This document shows positions 38,752 to 50,257 of a stretch of DNA of 64,000 nt, piece after piece; the first letter of the stretch is position 1; the number at the start of each line of letters is the position of its first letter. Source of the DNA: Schizochytrium sp. TIO01. Taxonomy: Eukaryota; Sar; Bigyra; Thraustochytrida; Thraustochytriidae. Under the pieces are notes generated by a model. That model did not search any database. It was not told the DNA's origin and saw only the letters and a list, made by a program, of their open reading frames with translations. The position numbers and the translations under genes are program-made. The DNA lies in the NCBI GenBank assembly GCA_004764695.1, contig SMSO01000014.1:2741148-2805147 (forward strand), in the 5' to 3' direction.

Positions 38752-40536
38752 ATGGGTGGCACACCATCCAGTAACGCAGGGGTAACAAAGTCCGGCCTAA
38801 GCGTCAGAGAAGTCTACTCGAAGGCATTCTCAATAGAGGATGATCCGGAAATTATATTTGCTGAGCTGAGAAAGGTCATCGAAGGGAATGTATCTACTTG
38901 TTGGACACCAAGTTTACGTGGCTATTGTTTGCTACTTGCGGGAAGACTTGAGAACCATCTCCAAGGCCAACGATTGAAATCGAATCTAAGCTCCCGGCGC
39001 GCTCAACTTTATACATTTGCCGCAATTTACTTCAAGGCCCTAGCTGAAGAAAAGAGTGATAAACCATCTCGTGCAACGGAGCTGATGAAGCTAGCTTCAA
39101 GCAAACTTTCTCAAGTGCATGAATCTTATGTCTTCAGAAAACTCAACCTTGATGGCCTCAACAATCGAGAAGATTTAACTTCTCGAATACAGAATCTAAG
39201 TATTTATACAGCAAGAATCGCTTATGCTCGTAGGGTACAGGTTCAACAATTATCTTCGTTTTTGCAAGAGGTAGAAACCTACTTAGAAAATTCGAATGGC
39301 GAGAATGGTAGTGTAAGCCTTCATAAACTTCGCTCATACGAGGACGTCTTTCGTAAATTGACGAAAATCGGCTCAAGCCGCAGCTTAGCAAAGCGTGCTG
39401 CATATATACGGCTCAATCTCTGCGCCCAAATCATATCTCATTCTAGTGAGAACAATTCTGAATCAGATGTCTATCTGAGCATTTGCCTCCATGTTGCGAG
39501 CATACTAGCAGACCTGAATGATTGGTTGGAAAGCTGGGAAGTTGACGAGTTTGTACTGTCTCCAGATCATGTACCTCAACATTCTGTTAATGTGGCAGAG
39601 TTTGAGATGATATCATATAGACTCGCCCCCTTTTTGAGTATTGCGCAGCTCAACAGCGCTCTGAGGCACACTTCGAACTGGGTGGTGTACTCACAAATTT
39701 GTCTCATGCTTGCGCGCAAACATTTGCATGCAATGGTGGAGATTCGCGAGAACCAAGGGGAGATAGGGAAAATTCTGCAACATGCAGAGCACGGTCTTAT
39801 GCTTCTCCGGCAAATTGAGGTTGACAGTAGTCTGTCAACTATTCGTGAAGAACTCCAGATAGATATAGATACGAACTTGGAATTTGCAAGGGGGCATTCT
39901 GCCCTTGACAACGCAACACGTGCTCTCAACACGGCTTTGTTCGATTCTGAAGAGCTCAATGTTGAATTGATCTGGGACGCGATCGATCAGTTCCGCAATG
40001 TACCAGAACACACCTTTGAGCTACACCCTGCTGTAGCGGGAAACATTTCTATCGCATTTAGAGCGCTAGGAATTTTTGAAAAGGCACACAAGAATGCATA
40101 CGCGGCCACGCAACTGGCGCAAGCTTGTGCTCCAAGGACATTTAATCACGAAACCTGGTATCAGGAGTGTTTGAAGATTCTTGAAGAGCGCGATCGCAGA
40201 AATAGAGAGCAAGAAGCAGAAGAGGCCCGTAAGCAAGCAAAGCTTGATGAGCCCATTTTAAAGGAACTACAACCTCAGCTTGAGGCTATAGAAAAGGCAG
40301 CACGGGCTTCATGGTCCGACTTGATTCGACATATCTATGAGCATCACCCAGTGCCAAATCGTAAGCAACCTGAGGACTTGTCAACAGAGAGTTGGAAGGT
40401 AGCATTGCGTGCAGCTCTTCTTGCATATCACCCGGACAAAGTGCCTCCGAACAGTCCGCGTAAAGTACAACTCTTGCATAACAACATTACTCGTCACCTC
40501 ACTGAGAAATACAACAAGTTGAAAGATTTGGACTAA
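38752..40536 (+). CDS. Helical-repeat protein with C-terminal J-domain-like module, possible N-myristoylation
   Basis: 594 residues from ATG 38752, which sits in AATCATGG and begins MGGTPSSNAG, fitting the N-myristoylation pattern (Gly2, Ser6). The frame is open another 88 codons upstream, but with no ATG. The body (about 30-500) is all helical with TPR/SEL1-like spacing, for example LRGYCLLLAGRLENHL and ALGIFEKAHKNAYAATQLAQ. A charged coiled coil at about 490-520 leads to the last 85 residues, WSDLIRHIYEHHPVP, WKVALRAALLAYHPDK and NNITRHLTEKYNKL, clearly the same module as in the upstream gene. The pair looks like an ancient tandem duplication with very different N-terminal parts. Role unknown; lipid anchor plus J-like end would suit a membrane-bound chaperone adaptor, which is inference. 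Confidence 0.75.
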   Translation: MGGTPSSNAGVTKSGLSVREVYSKAFSIEDDPEIIFAELRKVIEGNVSTCWTPSLRGYCLLLAGRLENHLQGQRLKSNLSSRRAQLYTFAAIYFKALAEEKSDKPSRATELMKLASSKLSQVHESYVFRKLNLDGLNNREDLTSRIQNLSIYTARIAYARRVQVQQLSSFLQEVETYLENSNGENGSVSLHKLRSYEDVFRKLTKIGSSRSLAKRAAYIRLNLCAQIISHSSENNSESDVYLSICLHVASILADLNDWLESWEVDEFVLSPDHVPQHSVNVAEFEMISYRLAPFLSIAQLNSALRHTSNWVVYSQICLMLARKHLHAMVEIRENQGEIGKILQHAEHGLMLLRQIEVDSSLSTIREELQIDIDTNLEFARGHSALDNATRALNTALFDSEELNVELIWDAIDQFRNVPEHTFELHPAVAGNISIAFRALGIFEKAHKNAYAATQLAQACAPRTFNHETWYQECLKILEERDRRNREQEAEEARKQAKLDEPILKELQPQLEAIEKAARASWSDLIRHIYEHHPVPNRKQPEDLSTESWKVALRAALLAYHPDKVPPNSPRKVQLLHNNITRHLTEKYNKLKDLD

Positions 40537-41486
40537 TATTCTCTCTCTCAGCAACTGTGTTTCCAGCCGACACAACAGTCGATGAGGCATATAAAGAACC
40601 AAGTACTTAGACCGTGCAATAGTATTCATAGACCTACATTTAAAAAAATTATACATTCTCATTGTCCTCTTCATAGATCCATTTCACCAATCTATTCTCT
40701 CTCTAGACTTTCCACCGCCGTCCACCGCAGCACTTCATGTTTTACAATCGCTCGTGCAGAATATCACTCCCCGTCATGTGGGGTCCCCTCAATCTTGAAA
40801 CGGTGGGTCTGACCCAATCCCACATCACACAACTGTTTGTTACCGACTCTTTCTACAGAGGGGATGGGCGCCTCCCGCCTTTCGGCCCAACGGTGCGGTA
40901 CACGAGCAGGTGGCTTTCGTGCAGCTCCATCTGGCAGCGCCAACTCTGCGATCCCGCGTAACCAACCCCCCACTTCTCGCTGCTCAGGAACAAACTTCGA
41001 AGCATGCAGTACTTCTAATTCCCGATTCCTACAAAGAAGCCGCCTCCCTAAGAAGCAAGTGCAAAAGCAAATGGAGACTTACTTACTTACCTCCTTGGTT
41101 CTCCGAGCTTGGCTGCCCCCGAAGCTCCTTCGATCATCGTCTCTACTCAGGCGCTCCCGCTTCTTCTTTCTCTCCTCGAGATGCACTGGCAATGTCTCCT
41201 TTCCTTCAGCTAAGCTTCGAAGGGGCTCGCTCGCTCGCTGGTGCACAGCGACGCTGCTGCGCTCCAACCAACCAGGTCCTGCGCCCAAACTGCCGCGCGG
41301 GCGGGTGCCCGAGTCGGTGAGGTTTGCCGCACCTCGCGTGGCCGTCCGCTCGCTTGCATCCGCCACAAGCGAGCAAGCGAGTGAGCCGCTTTCGGGCTCT
41401 GGATGGCCTCGGTCCGTGTCGCAGCCGCCGTCGCAGGCGGCGGATGGCTTGTGCTGCCTTCCTTGCGAGAGGCAGAGCTCGAGGTG

Positions 41487-41541
41487 CTGGAGTCAGGTCC
41501 TGACGGCTGCTGGCGAACCGGCAGGCAGGACCTGACTCCAG
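41487..41541. repeat. Perfect 16-bp inverted repeat
   Basis: CTGGAGTCAGGTCCTG at 41487-41502 and its exact complement at 41526-41541, with a 23-base loop. It could be a mobile-element end or a hairpin RNA; no gene or further repeat supports either. Confidence 0.85.
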
Positions 41542-41625
41542 TGCTTGCTTGCTTGCATGCTTGCATGCATGCTTTGCTTGCTTGCGTGCTTGCGTGCTTG
41601 CGTGCTAGCGTGCTTGCTTGGCCTC
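41539..41625. repeat. GCTTGC/GCATGC-type tandem tract
   Basis: Tandem variants of TTGC, CATGC and GTGC units. It explains the Cys/Leu/Ala-rich short frames over it. Confidence 0.8.
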
Positions 41626-41822
41626 TGCGACGCTCTTCGACCAGCTCAGCTCAGCTCTGCCTGGCTGACTCCGGCTGCGCCGCCGCGACGTGGCTTTGCG
41701 ATGCTCTCCGAGTGGGTGGCAACTTCGTCTCCGCCAGGATCGTACCGTGCTGCGGTTCTCGCCTTGAGCCGAACGCCAGCTCCAGTGACACGAAGGAGCG
41801 GCCATGTCATGTCACGACAACC

Positions 41823-41869
41823 ATGACACGAGTCTTGACTCATGCGCCATGAGTCATGAGCCGTGTCAT
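41823..41869. repeat. 22-bp near-perfect palindrome with 3-base loop
   Basis: The left arm 41823-41844 (starts ATGACACGAG, ends TGACTCATG) and right arm 41848-41869 match at 19 of 22 positions around CGC. The inner nine pairs and outer eight pairs are perfect. It would make a long stable hairpin. Confidence 0.8.
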
Positions 41870-42190
41870 ATCTTCGCATCCGCTTTCTTCAAGTGCCTTT
41901 GGACATCCAACTGAAAGAAGAACTCCAAAGGTGAACATCGCTGCTCCAGGAACTGCGTGAAGCGCAGCACTTGCGAGAGCCCGTGAGGGCATCGTATAGT
42001 TTACGATAGGTGCCCGTTAGGAACCCACCCTGGAGGAAGTAAGTAGTTCTGGTACAACTGGAGGAAGAACTGAGTGAGGCCTAAAGGAGCGCGTCTCAAA
42101 TTGAAGATCGTCTCGAAAGAGAAAGCAAACCGGAGACCTGAGGGAGAGAGGGCCGCCCACGTGCTGGTCGACCCGCCTCGGAGTTAAAGT

Positions 42191-42216
42191 GGATTGATTG
42201 ATTGATTGATTGATTG
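42191..42216. repeat. (GATT)n microsatellite
   Basis: Six GATT units just left of a T-rich stretch upstream of the DUF2254 gene. Confidence 0.85.
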
Positions 42217-42687
42217 CCTCGAGGAGTAAATGAACGCGCATAAACTGCGTCGGTCTGTTTCTGGGTCTCTTTCCATGATTTCTTGTAACATTTTTACCCT
42301 CTTTATTTTTTTTATTTTTTTTAAAATTTTAAATTTTTTTTTTTTTTATTCTTCTTCTTTTTCCTCGTATGAAAGAATGGTACCTTCCTATAAAGAGGTT
42401 TTGCTGTTTTGTTAGTTAAAAGTGTTTTCTTTCTTTCTTTTTTTTGTTTCCTCATCAAAGAATGGGGCACTAGAAGTGCCTAGCGCTTTGCATAGTACAT
42501 ATGAGCAATTTTATATAAATTTTGACTTTTGACTTTTCGTTTAATTCTAAATGTGAAGGCCCTCGAGGCATTTCCGCTTGGCCTCACGACTGTGAAATGA
42601 TTCTTGGCGGCAAATGCGTATAGCTTGAGGTATCTCTGGCAGGTCTTTGGAGCACCTTGGAGGAGGATCGAGAGAAAAGCGTCCACC

Positions 42688-44364
42688 ATGGACGGTATTT
42701 CTTCGGTGCTGCCCTCGCAGAATGGGCGCTGCTTTATTCTGCAGAATATGCTCTCGACGTTCTACCTGATGCCGCTCACGTCGATGATCTTGAACGCCGG
42801 CGTAGCGGCCCTGCTTTGCCTGGCGTCAGTAGATATCACCGCAGATGATGTGCAAGATCTAATGCCCCCGTCTTGCCATGCCTGCGTACTATTCTTTTCG
42901 GGATCTGCCTCGGATGCTCATGATTTGCTTGGAATGGTCTCGTCGGCATGTATCTCCATTTCAACTCTTACTTTCTCACTAACTGTAGTTGCCATCCAGC
43001 TTGCCTCGGTAAACTACTCGCCTCGACTTCTCGATGAGTTTTTGAAAGACCCTATCTCTAAACAGGCATTTGCCATCAACCTTGGAACCTGGGTTTACTG
43101 CTACGTAGTGCGCAACAATGTCTATGTTGCGACTGATGAGGTTGAGGGTTTCGTACCAATCATTGCCGTGAATGTTTTGGCGCTACATGTTGCAGCGGTC
43201 ATGTGCAACTTCATTTACTTCATCCAGTATTTTGTAAACAGCTTACGCCTGGAAAGTATCCTCGTGAAAGCCGCAGACTCCGCATGGAGCGCGGTCTTGC
43301 GTCTTCGCCTTCTTGACGACACAGACGAAGAAACCCACCTTCCAGACGTGCCAGCCGGTGCGCATCGAGCTCTAGCTGATAGTAGTGGATATGTTTCGTC
43401 GTTTTGCTTTGAGACTGTGCTTAATCAGGCTGTGAGCCTGGACGTGATCGTACGATACGCATGCCATAACGGCGAATTCGTAACAGAAGGTACATTGCTT
43501 GCCTGGATTTGGCCTCGCGATGGTGACCACAGTGCCTTAGAAAAACGAATTAATGAAAACTACCCCCAAGAAACAGACAAGCTTCCTTTTGCTGGGAGCA
43601 TGCAAACCCACGTCACTGACCAGCAACGTGCAGGAAACGCCAAAAATCACATCGCACGGGTTCTTTGGAAATTGGCGAATGATGGGGTTGTTTTGTCGGC
43701 AACCCGTTCGAGAGAGAACGATGTCTCTCTTGGTGTGCAACAACTTGCAGACATTGCAACTAGGGCTCTCTCACCTGGGGTAAATGACCCGCAAACAGCC
43801 ATCCAGGCGATGGACTCCCTAAGTGTTGTCTTTAGTCGCCTCACAGTATCTAAATTTTCACGGAATGCATCTAAGGACTCTGACAAATGTCTTCGTCTTG
43901 TTGCACCTGTTCGAGGTTTCGCGTTTCTTCTCTCTATTTGCATGGAGTCAATTCGCTGCTATGGTGCAGGTGATGCCAAAGTGGTAAGACGGGCCATGTA
44001 CTTCTTAGGTGATATCGGAGCAATCGCTGCTCGTGTACACCATCAAGATCGGGCTTCTGTTGTTAAAGATCACATTCATCAATGGTATGCTAACGCAGAA
44101 GCATCCTTTGGAACATCTAGCGTAGAGTACGGAACGATCACTGAAGTTTACGAGCATGCATTACACCTGATTGACACAGCTCCCTCTGCACGAGTCCCAG
44201 AAAACGAAGACCCGAAACATCATAATGACGAAGCACTTGAAGGCCATGTTCAGGATAGCGAAGATGAAGAAGAGAAGAAAGAACATAATCTAATCCCATC
44301 AAGTTTACCTCAGCCTGTTGCTGAGGTCGTCAATAAGGTTTCCCATCTCACCACTCTTGTATAA
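42688..44364 (+). CDS. DUF2254-family membrane protein
   Basis: 558 residues from ATG 42688 in a good context (CCACCATGG); the frame is open 28 codons further up but only from a TTG. Four hydrophobic segments fill residues 10-190, including MLSTFYLMPLTSMI and STLTFSLTVVAIQLA. The family motifs are present: QLASVNYSPRLLDEFLKD, FAINLGTWVYCYVV and, in the soluble half, ALSPGVNDPQTAIQAMD. The C-terminal 60 residues are acidic and disordered. DUF2254 is known mainly from bacteria, where its function is undefined, so a eukaryotic copy may have come by transfer. A channel- or sensor-like role is a guess from topology only. Confidence 0.88.
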   Translation: MDGISSVLPSQNGRCFILQNMLSTFYLMPLTSMILNAGVAALLCLASVDITADDVQDLMPPSCHACVLFFSGSASDAHDLLGMVSSACISISTLTFSLTVVAIQLASVNYSPRLLDEFLKDPISKQAFAINLGTWVYCYVVRNNVYVATDEVEGFVPIIAVNVLALHVAAVMCNFIYFIQYFVNSLRLESILVKAADSAWSAVLRLRLLDDTDEETHLPDVPAGAHRALADSSGYVSSFCFETVLNQAVSLDVIVRYACHNGEFVTEGTLLAWIWPRDGDHSALEKRINENYPQETDKLPFAGSMQTHVTDQQRAGNAKNHIARVLWKLANDGVVLSATRSRENDVSLGVQQLADIATRALSPGVNDPQTAIQAMDSLSVVFSRLTVSKFSRNASKDSDKCLRLVAPVRGFAFLLSICMESIRCYGAGDAKVVRRAMYFLGDIGAIAARVHHQDRASVVKDHIHQWYANAEASFGTSSVEYGTITEVYEHALHLIDTAPSARVPENEDPKHHNDEALEGHVQDSEDEEEKKEHNLIPSSLPQPVAEVVNKVSHLTTLV

Positions 44365-47300
44365 GCACGCAGCTCATGCAATTGCAATGATCTTAAGCCT
44401 CAATACAGAATGGTAAGTAAGGTAGTTCCCCTATGATGGCTAAACTGGGGGTGAACCATCATCTTTCTGAATCATCGTTTCCGTAAGCTTTGCACGTGAT
44501 TGATTTACAGTGATAAGCTCCTTCTCTCCCTTATGTATAACATGCGTCTGATACTTAATCTAAATTCAAAATCTGAGGCATTTTGACGATCACCCACCCA
44601 TGTTTAGATGACGTTATTGAGACAAACATGAATTTGCCATGCCAATTTACAAAAATTGATCCAGCTGTTTCTTTAAAAGCAAGTCACTCTCCTGCAAATT
44701 TTGTCTTCTGAAGAACGATGCCCTCAAATTATCTCGATTACCCACTGAGTGCAGCAAGTGATCTCCAAAAACGACATTTTCAGCTCGCATATGTGAGCTT
44801 TACTTGTCTTATAACAAATATGTAATCTAACGAATGAGACAGAGGGTAAATGAAAGTTCTACCTATAACGACCTTATATTCACAATTATCGTATGAAGAA
44901 CAAACAGCACCCCGATGCCTTTTGTTTCAGGCTGTGAATTGTTTTCAGGAACTAGGTACCTTCTACCTATTATTCCTACTAGTTTTGTCTTCAAATTTGG
45001 CAAATTAATAAATAAGCAAGTATCTTGATTCACTTAAACCATGTTCATGAGACTGGAAACAGTAAGTAGCTCCATTTGATAGCATCGGAAATGATGCTAG
45101 GATACTTTCCAAACCCGTGCACATGGGGTATATTTCAATTACATTCCAACTTTTACATTCTGGAGATAGAACTTCAAGGTTCTTTTTTGAGCACATTCAG
45201 TAATATCTTGATCCCTCTAGATTTTTGTCAATGTCCGAGCCATGTCTCATCAACTATTTTTCACTGTCGTAGCATAGCAATGACGCTGACATCAGGACGG
45301 CCCTCCCACAGCTCCTCGACGCTTAGGGTAGAAGAGTACACACCTTTGGGTAAGGAAGCCTTGATGATGCGTCTTCTAACCTATACTGTAGAACTATTGT
45401 TAAGGACATCGATTAGTTTCTTTTAGTTGACTAGATGGTGGGTGTTATACTCATTGAGATTCGCGCCTTTGACCACGACACACGCGTAAGCACCTACTCT
45501 CGTTGATCTGTGACACGCAGTTCAATCTCAATATCTAGCTTAACTTACTGTTTAAAGCCAAAAAAAAGAACAACCGAAAAGATTTGTAATGAGGACCATA
45601 TGACTTGAAATGGAAGATAGTAACCCTGTCCATGTGTTTGTCATTCTCAATACAGTCCGCAGAAAATGATTGGGTGCTCGCTGAGTTTTTTTCTATATAG
45701 TACTCGTAGTATATTAACAGATCTATCGTCCTAGCGTTTCATTTTCGAAATGTATGTTTCTGCGAGTTTTAGAGCACGTTGTGAGAATCGATAGCAAGCA
45801 ATTTACAGAAAAAGATACATGCCATAATTTTTGTATGGGAGTGGCTTTCGGTAATCTGATCATACTTCCTAGGAGTTGAAACCTAGAACCCTATGATTGC
45901 CGTAGTAATTCCTCTATGAGAGTCTCCCTGGGAGGTTTTGTTTGAGTGCCATCGCTTCTTCTACCTCTAAGGAGTGTACCCATATATACTTCATGCGCGC
46001 TCACCCCTTCTGGAGGTGAACTCCAATTTGGATATTGAAGTTCACGAAACTGGGAAATCTCTTGAAATCAAAGTATCGTGGATTTTGCAAGTTCGGAAGT
46101 TATTGGAATCTTAGGCAAAAAGTCTGAACGATATCGTGCTTCTCCTCTACGAGTCGAAACTTAATCTCAAGAACAAGAAAACTAGAGAAAAAGCTAGAAA
46201 CCTTCATTTTAGTGGCCCATTCATTGTCTTCATTGAGACCAGATACAACTTTTTGGTTTTGTTCATCTCTCGCAACTGACAGATGGTACAATGATGCAGG
46301 GATGGTGCTGCTCCGGTAGCGCGACTTGTCTTCAAGAATTAATAAACTAAGGCAAGACATGCTGTATAGTACTCCTCGCTGACCTTCCAGGAAACTGCTC
46401 CTCTGATTCACAGTACCCTCGCTTCATAGGACGTACCCACGCGCCACATTTTGCAAAGTCTCCGAGGCGCCATCTTGCCTGCTCTTGTAAGATGGAGCGT
46501 CGCCGCCGAGAAAGTTATTGTAAAGAGGTGCCTAAACCTACAATCTGGGCCTCAACTCCAAGAGTCTTGTAGAGCATAGTAGAATATTGAAGCTACGAGC
46601 GTCTGTCGTTTGTCACAATATGGCAAGCAGCATGCCAACTCAAAAGACCTCGCACACATTCCCCCTTGTGCTTACTTACACCAATACCCATGGTGAAGTC
46701 TAGGCATATTCAGAGAGAGAGAACTCACTCAAACGAGCAGGTATTCGAGCCCTAATTTGAGCTAGCTAGAGAGCCACAACTTGGCTAATTGCCCCTGTCT
46801 TTAGTTCCTACGCACTGAGCGGGTTGAACGTCGCCTTACCTTGTTCGGATTTATTTGAGGCTGGTGTCAAAGCTAATCTCATGCCGGGGGTTGAGGTTCC
46901 TAGCATAACTTTAAGTTGCATTGATGCAACTGTTTCAGGCCCTTCCAATAGCAGTAGTGCCTGGGCGCCTACTATTGAGCAGTGGCGTGGGCACGTTTTG
47001 AAGAACCCCTGCAGGGAAAGTGATTTTCAGACTAGCTAGAAAGCTTTTATTGAGCCTGGAATTCCTAGCCACAGGGATAAAACTTGGCTATGAGCCTTCG
47101 GACAAGTATCCACTCGGCAGTACATCGCTAGTAGCCATGCAAGAAGATGGTAGCACACAAGGAAGATCTCTTCCGAGCTTTATGAGTAGGTAGGTACCCT
47201 GGTAGCTAGAATTCGAGTAAACCTCAGGCTATGATCTCTTTTAATAGCCTATATCTGCATGAATTATAGCTCTTGTTTCCAGCATTTTGGAGGAGCCACT

Positions 47301-50257
47301 TATGACTTTAAAATACTAATTCTTATCTCAAACCAAAAGTCTCGGCATCAGGTTATCGACATGATGGAATTTATAGCTCTGAGTACTGACTGACAGAATA
47401 CGATATAATTGTGGCAGCCGCTTGGTAGAGAAGGACCTTTGAATGTCCGAGGTCTCCGCGCGTTTTCAGGCGCCAATTTTGGGTCACCTTCGACCCTCCT
47501 ATTCTAGAATATCCTTTCGTAAAGTGCTGCTCATAGGATACTTCTATAATTTTTACTAGAAGGCTTTCTTCTACAACCAGCCAGAAATGAAGACGCTGCA
47601 CTTGTCTTTTTCAGGTTCTCGCTCTTTTTCAAGTTTTGAGCAAACTTAATCAGGAACTCAAACTTCAAACAGGTGAACGTCTGCCCAATTAACCTTAATG
47701 ATCTTGCCGTGAATATTCTATGAGTAGGAAAGGTGCGGCGAGCACGAAACGACCGCTAATAAGGTTTGATCTAGTTTTCGGAAACGTTTCGATTTCTTTC
47801 CTCCTCAATTATTGATGGGACTTTCAGGCAAATACAGCGTTCTGCAGTTATAGCTGCGCCAATCATGCCGACGATGGTTATAATGTTGATCATTGATTGT
47901 ATCACCTCGATGCTTATGAGTATGAAACGAGGATCTTTCGTCAATAGTCAAAGACAGGACTGAACGGGAAACGGGAAGAAAGGTAAAAGAAATCGAGAAA
48001 GTTGAAGAAGAGTCTTTTGATCTCTAAACGTTCATTTAGTTAGCTTAAACCTATAGTTCTAATAGCAGAAGAAAAATACACAAAACCTCAAATGAAAATA
48101 CATCAGTGTAAAACATCAACATAAATAATAGGAGTCATCTTGAGTTGAAAAAGAATAATTGTTTATCTGGAAACTCAAACACAAAACGACGTCGCGAAAG
48201 CGGCTGCTGACAGACAGGAGCTCCAGGACTAACTCCGGTCCTCTCTCAAACTACCTGAGCCTTCGACGGCTCCCCCTTCATCGCTTCCCCTCTCGATCCT
48301 CTGCTGCTGTGGCCTGGTGAACAGGGATAGTGAGCAGGAACTCGGGAGTCCATCGGCATCGAGTTCAAGGTCGCTCAACCATTTAGTCCTGCAACTCAAT
48401 TTCCCCAAACTTGAAAGTTACGTGGAGACAGAAACCCAGAAACCCCCACGTGGGAGGAAAGTAACCGCAAGAAACCGAAGAAGCAGCCCATAAACCCCTC
48501 GTGCCTCTGAAGCAGAGCTCAAGCCTCGCCGCGGAAGGCACAAGCTCCCGAGGTACGCGGAAGAACGAGGAGAAATAAAATAAGACGTAGTGCGTTCTTT
48601 CCCCGTTCTTTTGTTGTTCTATCTTATACTGCCTGCACGCGCGCACTTTCAAGGATATAACGGAACACGAGTGCATTGCGGAGCTCCACTTTTCTCCACT
48701 TTTTCACTCAATTCCATCGTTGATTTTAGTTGATTCAACCTTTTATAGCTTCGCTCACTCTCTGGAAGGCCTCCACTCCGGCTGAGCGACGCACGAGAAG
48801 ACACCCTGGCTGCACAGACCAAACGATTGGCAACTTGCTATAGATATTTTGGCCTGCTCAAGGGCGTCCTTAGTTGGGGCCTGGCCATATAGCGTTTGCA
48901 TTTTCACGTGCCAAATCAAGAAGCTCATATATAAACAGACAGTTCCACAGAACAGGTTCCCGCGGAGCAGCTCTGGAGACGCACGGGGTGGACCAGCCTG
49001 GGCTAGCGAGCGTGCTCTTCTCCGCCTAATCCTTTCAAGCTACCTAGAGCAAACCTTGGCGTGGGCTTGGGCAGCGCCTAGCTGGCAGAATCTCCGCCTC
49101 CAACTCGCGCACACCCTGCTGCGAAGAAGGCAAAGAAGCCGCCTTTGGTCTAGGACTCTCTTAGCATATACATAGGACCTACGAAGGGCGCTCGCGTGAG
49201 CTTGCTTCTTTCTTTAAGTTGGTAAGCAAGCTAGCTCGCTCGGACTTCCTGTGTTGCACTGCAAGCAGTCAACCACTAGAGCTAATAAAAATCGCTGCGT
49301 TCATTTTGAGCTGTGCGAGGACTGATTCATCAGCATCATCCACACTCTTTGCATCCTCCACTTTTATTGTTACACCTGCTCTTAGTTTAACACTTGCTAC
49401 GGCCGCGTTAAGTGCATCTCTATTGACAAGCAGACACGCCAATAAACTCTTTGCTTGTCTTCTGTGAATCATATCACCATACTACGGCTGCAAGGCTGCA
49501 TCGTTGTTGCATTACGCACATAGGCTGCAGCAAAGCGATAGAAGCGCTCTCGAAGGACTCAGGGAGACGCGCGCTTGCTTAGAGTGCAGAGCGTAGGTTT
49601 CCGACATAGATAGTAGGCCTAATTCTCTGCGGCACGCGCTGTGCGCTCTGTCTTGGGAAGAAAAAACAAAAAAAAAAGGCGAATTGCTGGTAGTAGTGGA
49701 TCGAGCTGGCTGGTGTGGCAGCATTCTGCGTGGGTTGATTTCGTTGTCGCTTCGAACGCTGGCTGTGGACCTAAGGATTGGTTTTGCTCGCTCAGCCATC
49801 ATTATTACTCTTGGTGATCTTCTGTTTTCAACAAATTTTGGGTAGTGGCAATCTACTAAAGCTTCGGTTTCAAGTTGCCTTGATCATCTTCTTCCGGACA
49901 GGCGAGCAGTTGCCGGCGAGAATTTGCTACGCTTCCGTGGTGGTGCGGGGGATAATCAGGAAAGCTCTACTCGCTGCTCAGTTTTTTTGTTCCTGGTGGA
50001 GGGGGGAGGGCCAAGGATTTCGGAAGCCGAGAGTAGTGAAGTCTCTCTTGGCAGTACTTGTTTACGCGGCTACGAGCGTTTCGGGTGCCGCTCCAGCTCC
50101 TCCTCAGCTATAACTATAACTAGACGAGGGCAATCCAAATAGGGGAGGCGGTTGGCAAGCTCTACTATTGCAGATCTAGTTTGAGTGATCCTGGGCTCGC
50201 TAGCAGTTTATAAACAAAATTAGCACAGAGCTCTCGGGCTCGGTCGTGTAGACCAAC
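44365..50257. other. 5.9-kb gene-free region
   Basis: No convincing gene on either strand. Frames at 45076-45426, 46824-47039, 48849-49467 and 49512-50142 have no family resemblance and mostly lack ATG starts. Composition changes from AT-rich (44.4-48.1 kb) to more GC-rich (48.2-49.2 kb). A TAGGTACC string occurs near 44954 and 47191. The last few hundred bases should contain the promoter of the ankyrin gene. A non-coding RNA gene or decayed element could be present but nothing shows it. Confidence 0.45.

Larger units (their letters stand above)
40537..42687. other. 2.2-kb intergenic region, GC-rich with palindromes and repeats
   Basis: A GC-rich island (about 40.85-41.8 kb) carries open frames on both strands that look like chance readings of high-GC DNA. 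It has two inverted repeats and a GCTTGC-type repeat tract, all listed separately, and (GATT)n at 42191-42216. From 42290 on it is T-rich. No gene is supported. Confidence 0.45.

Noticed and set aside
40837-41852. Open frames of 100-230 codons on both strands
   Set aside because: They overlap in several frames in GC-rich DNA where stop codons are rare, are full of Ser/Arg/Pro/Cys and resemble no protein.
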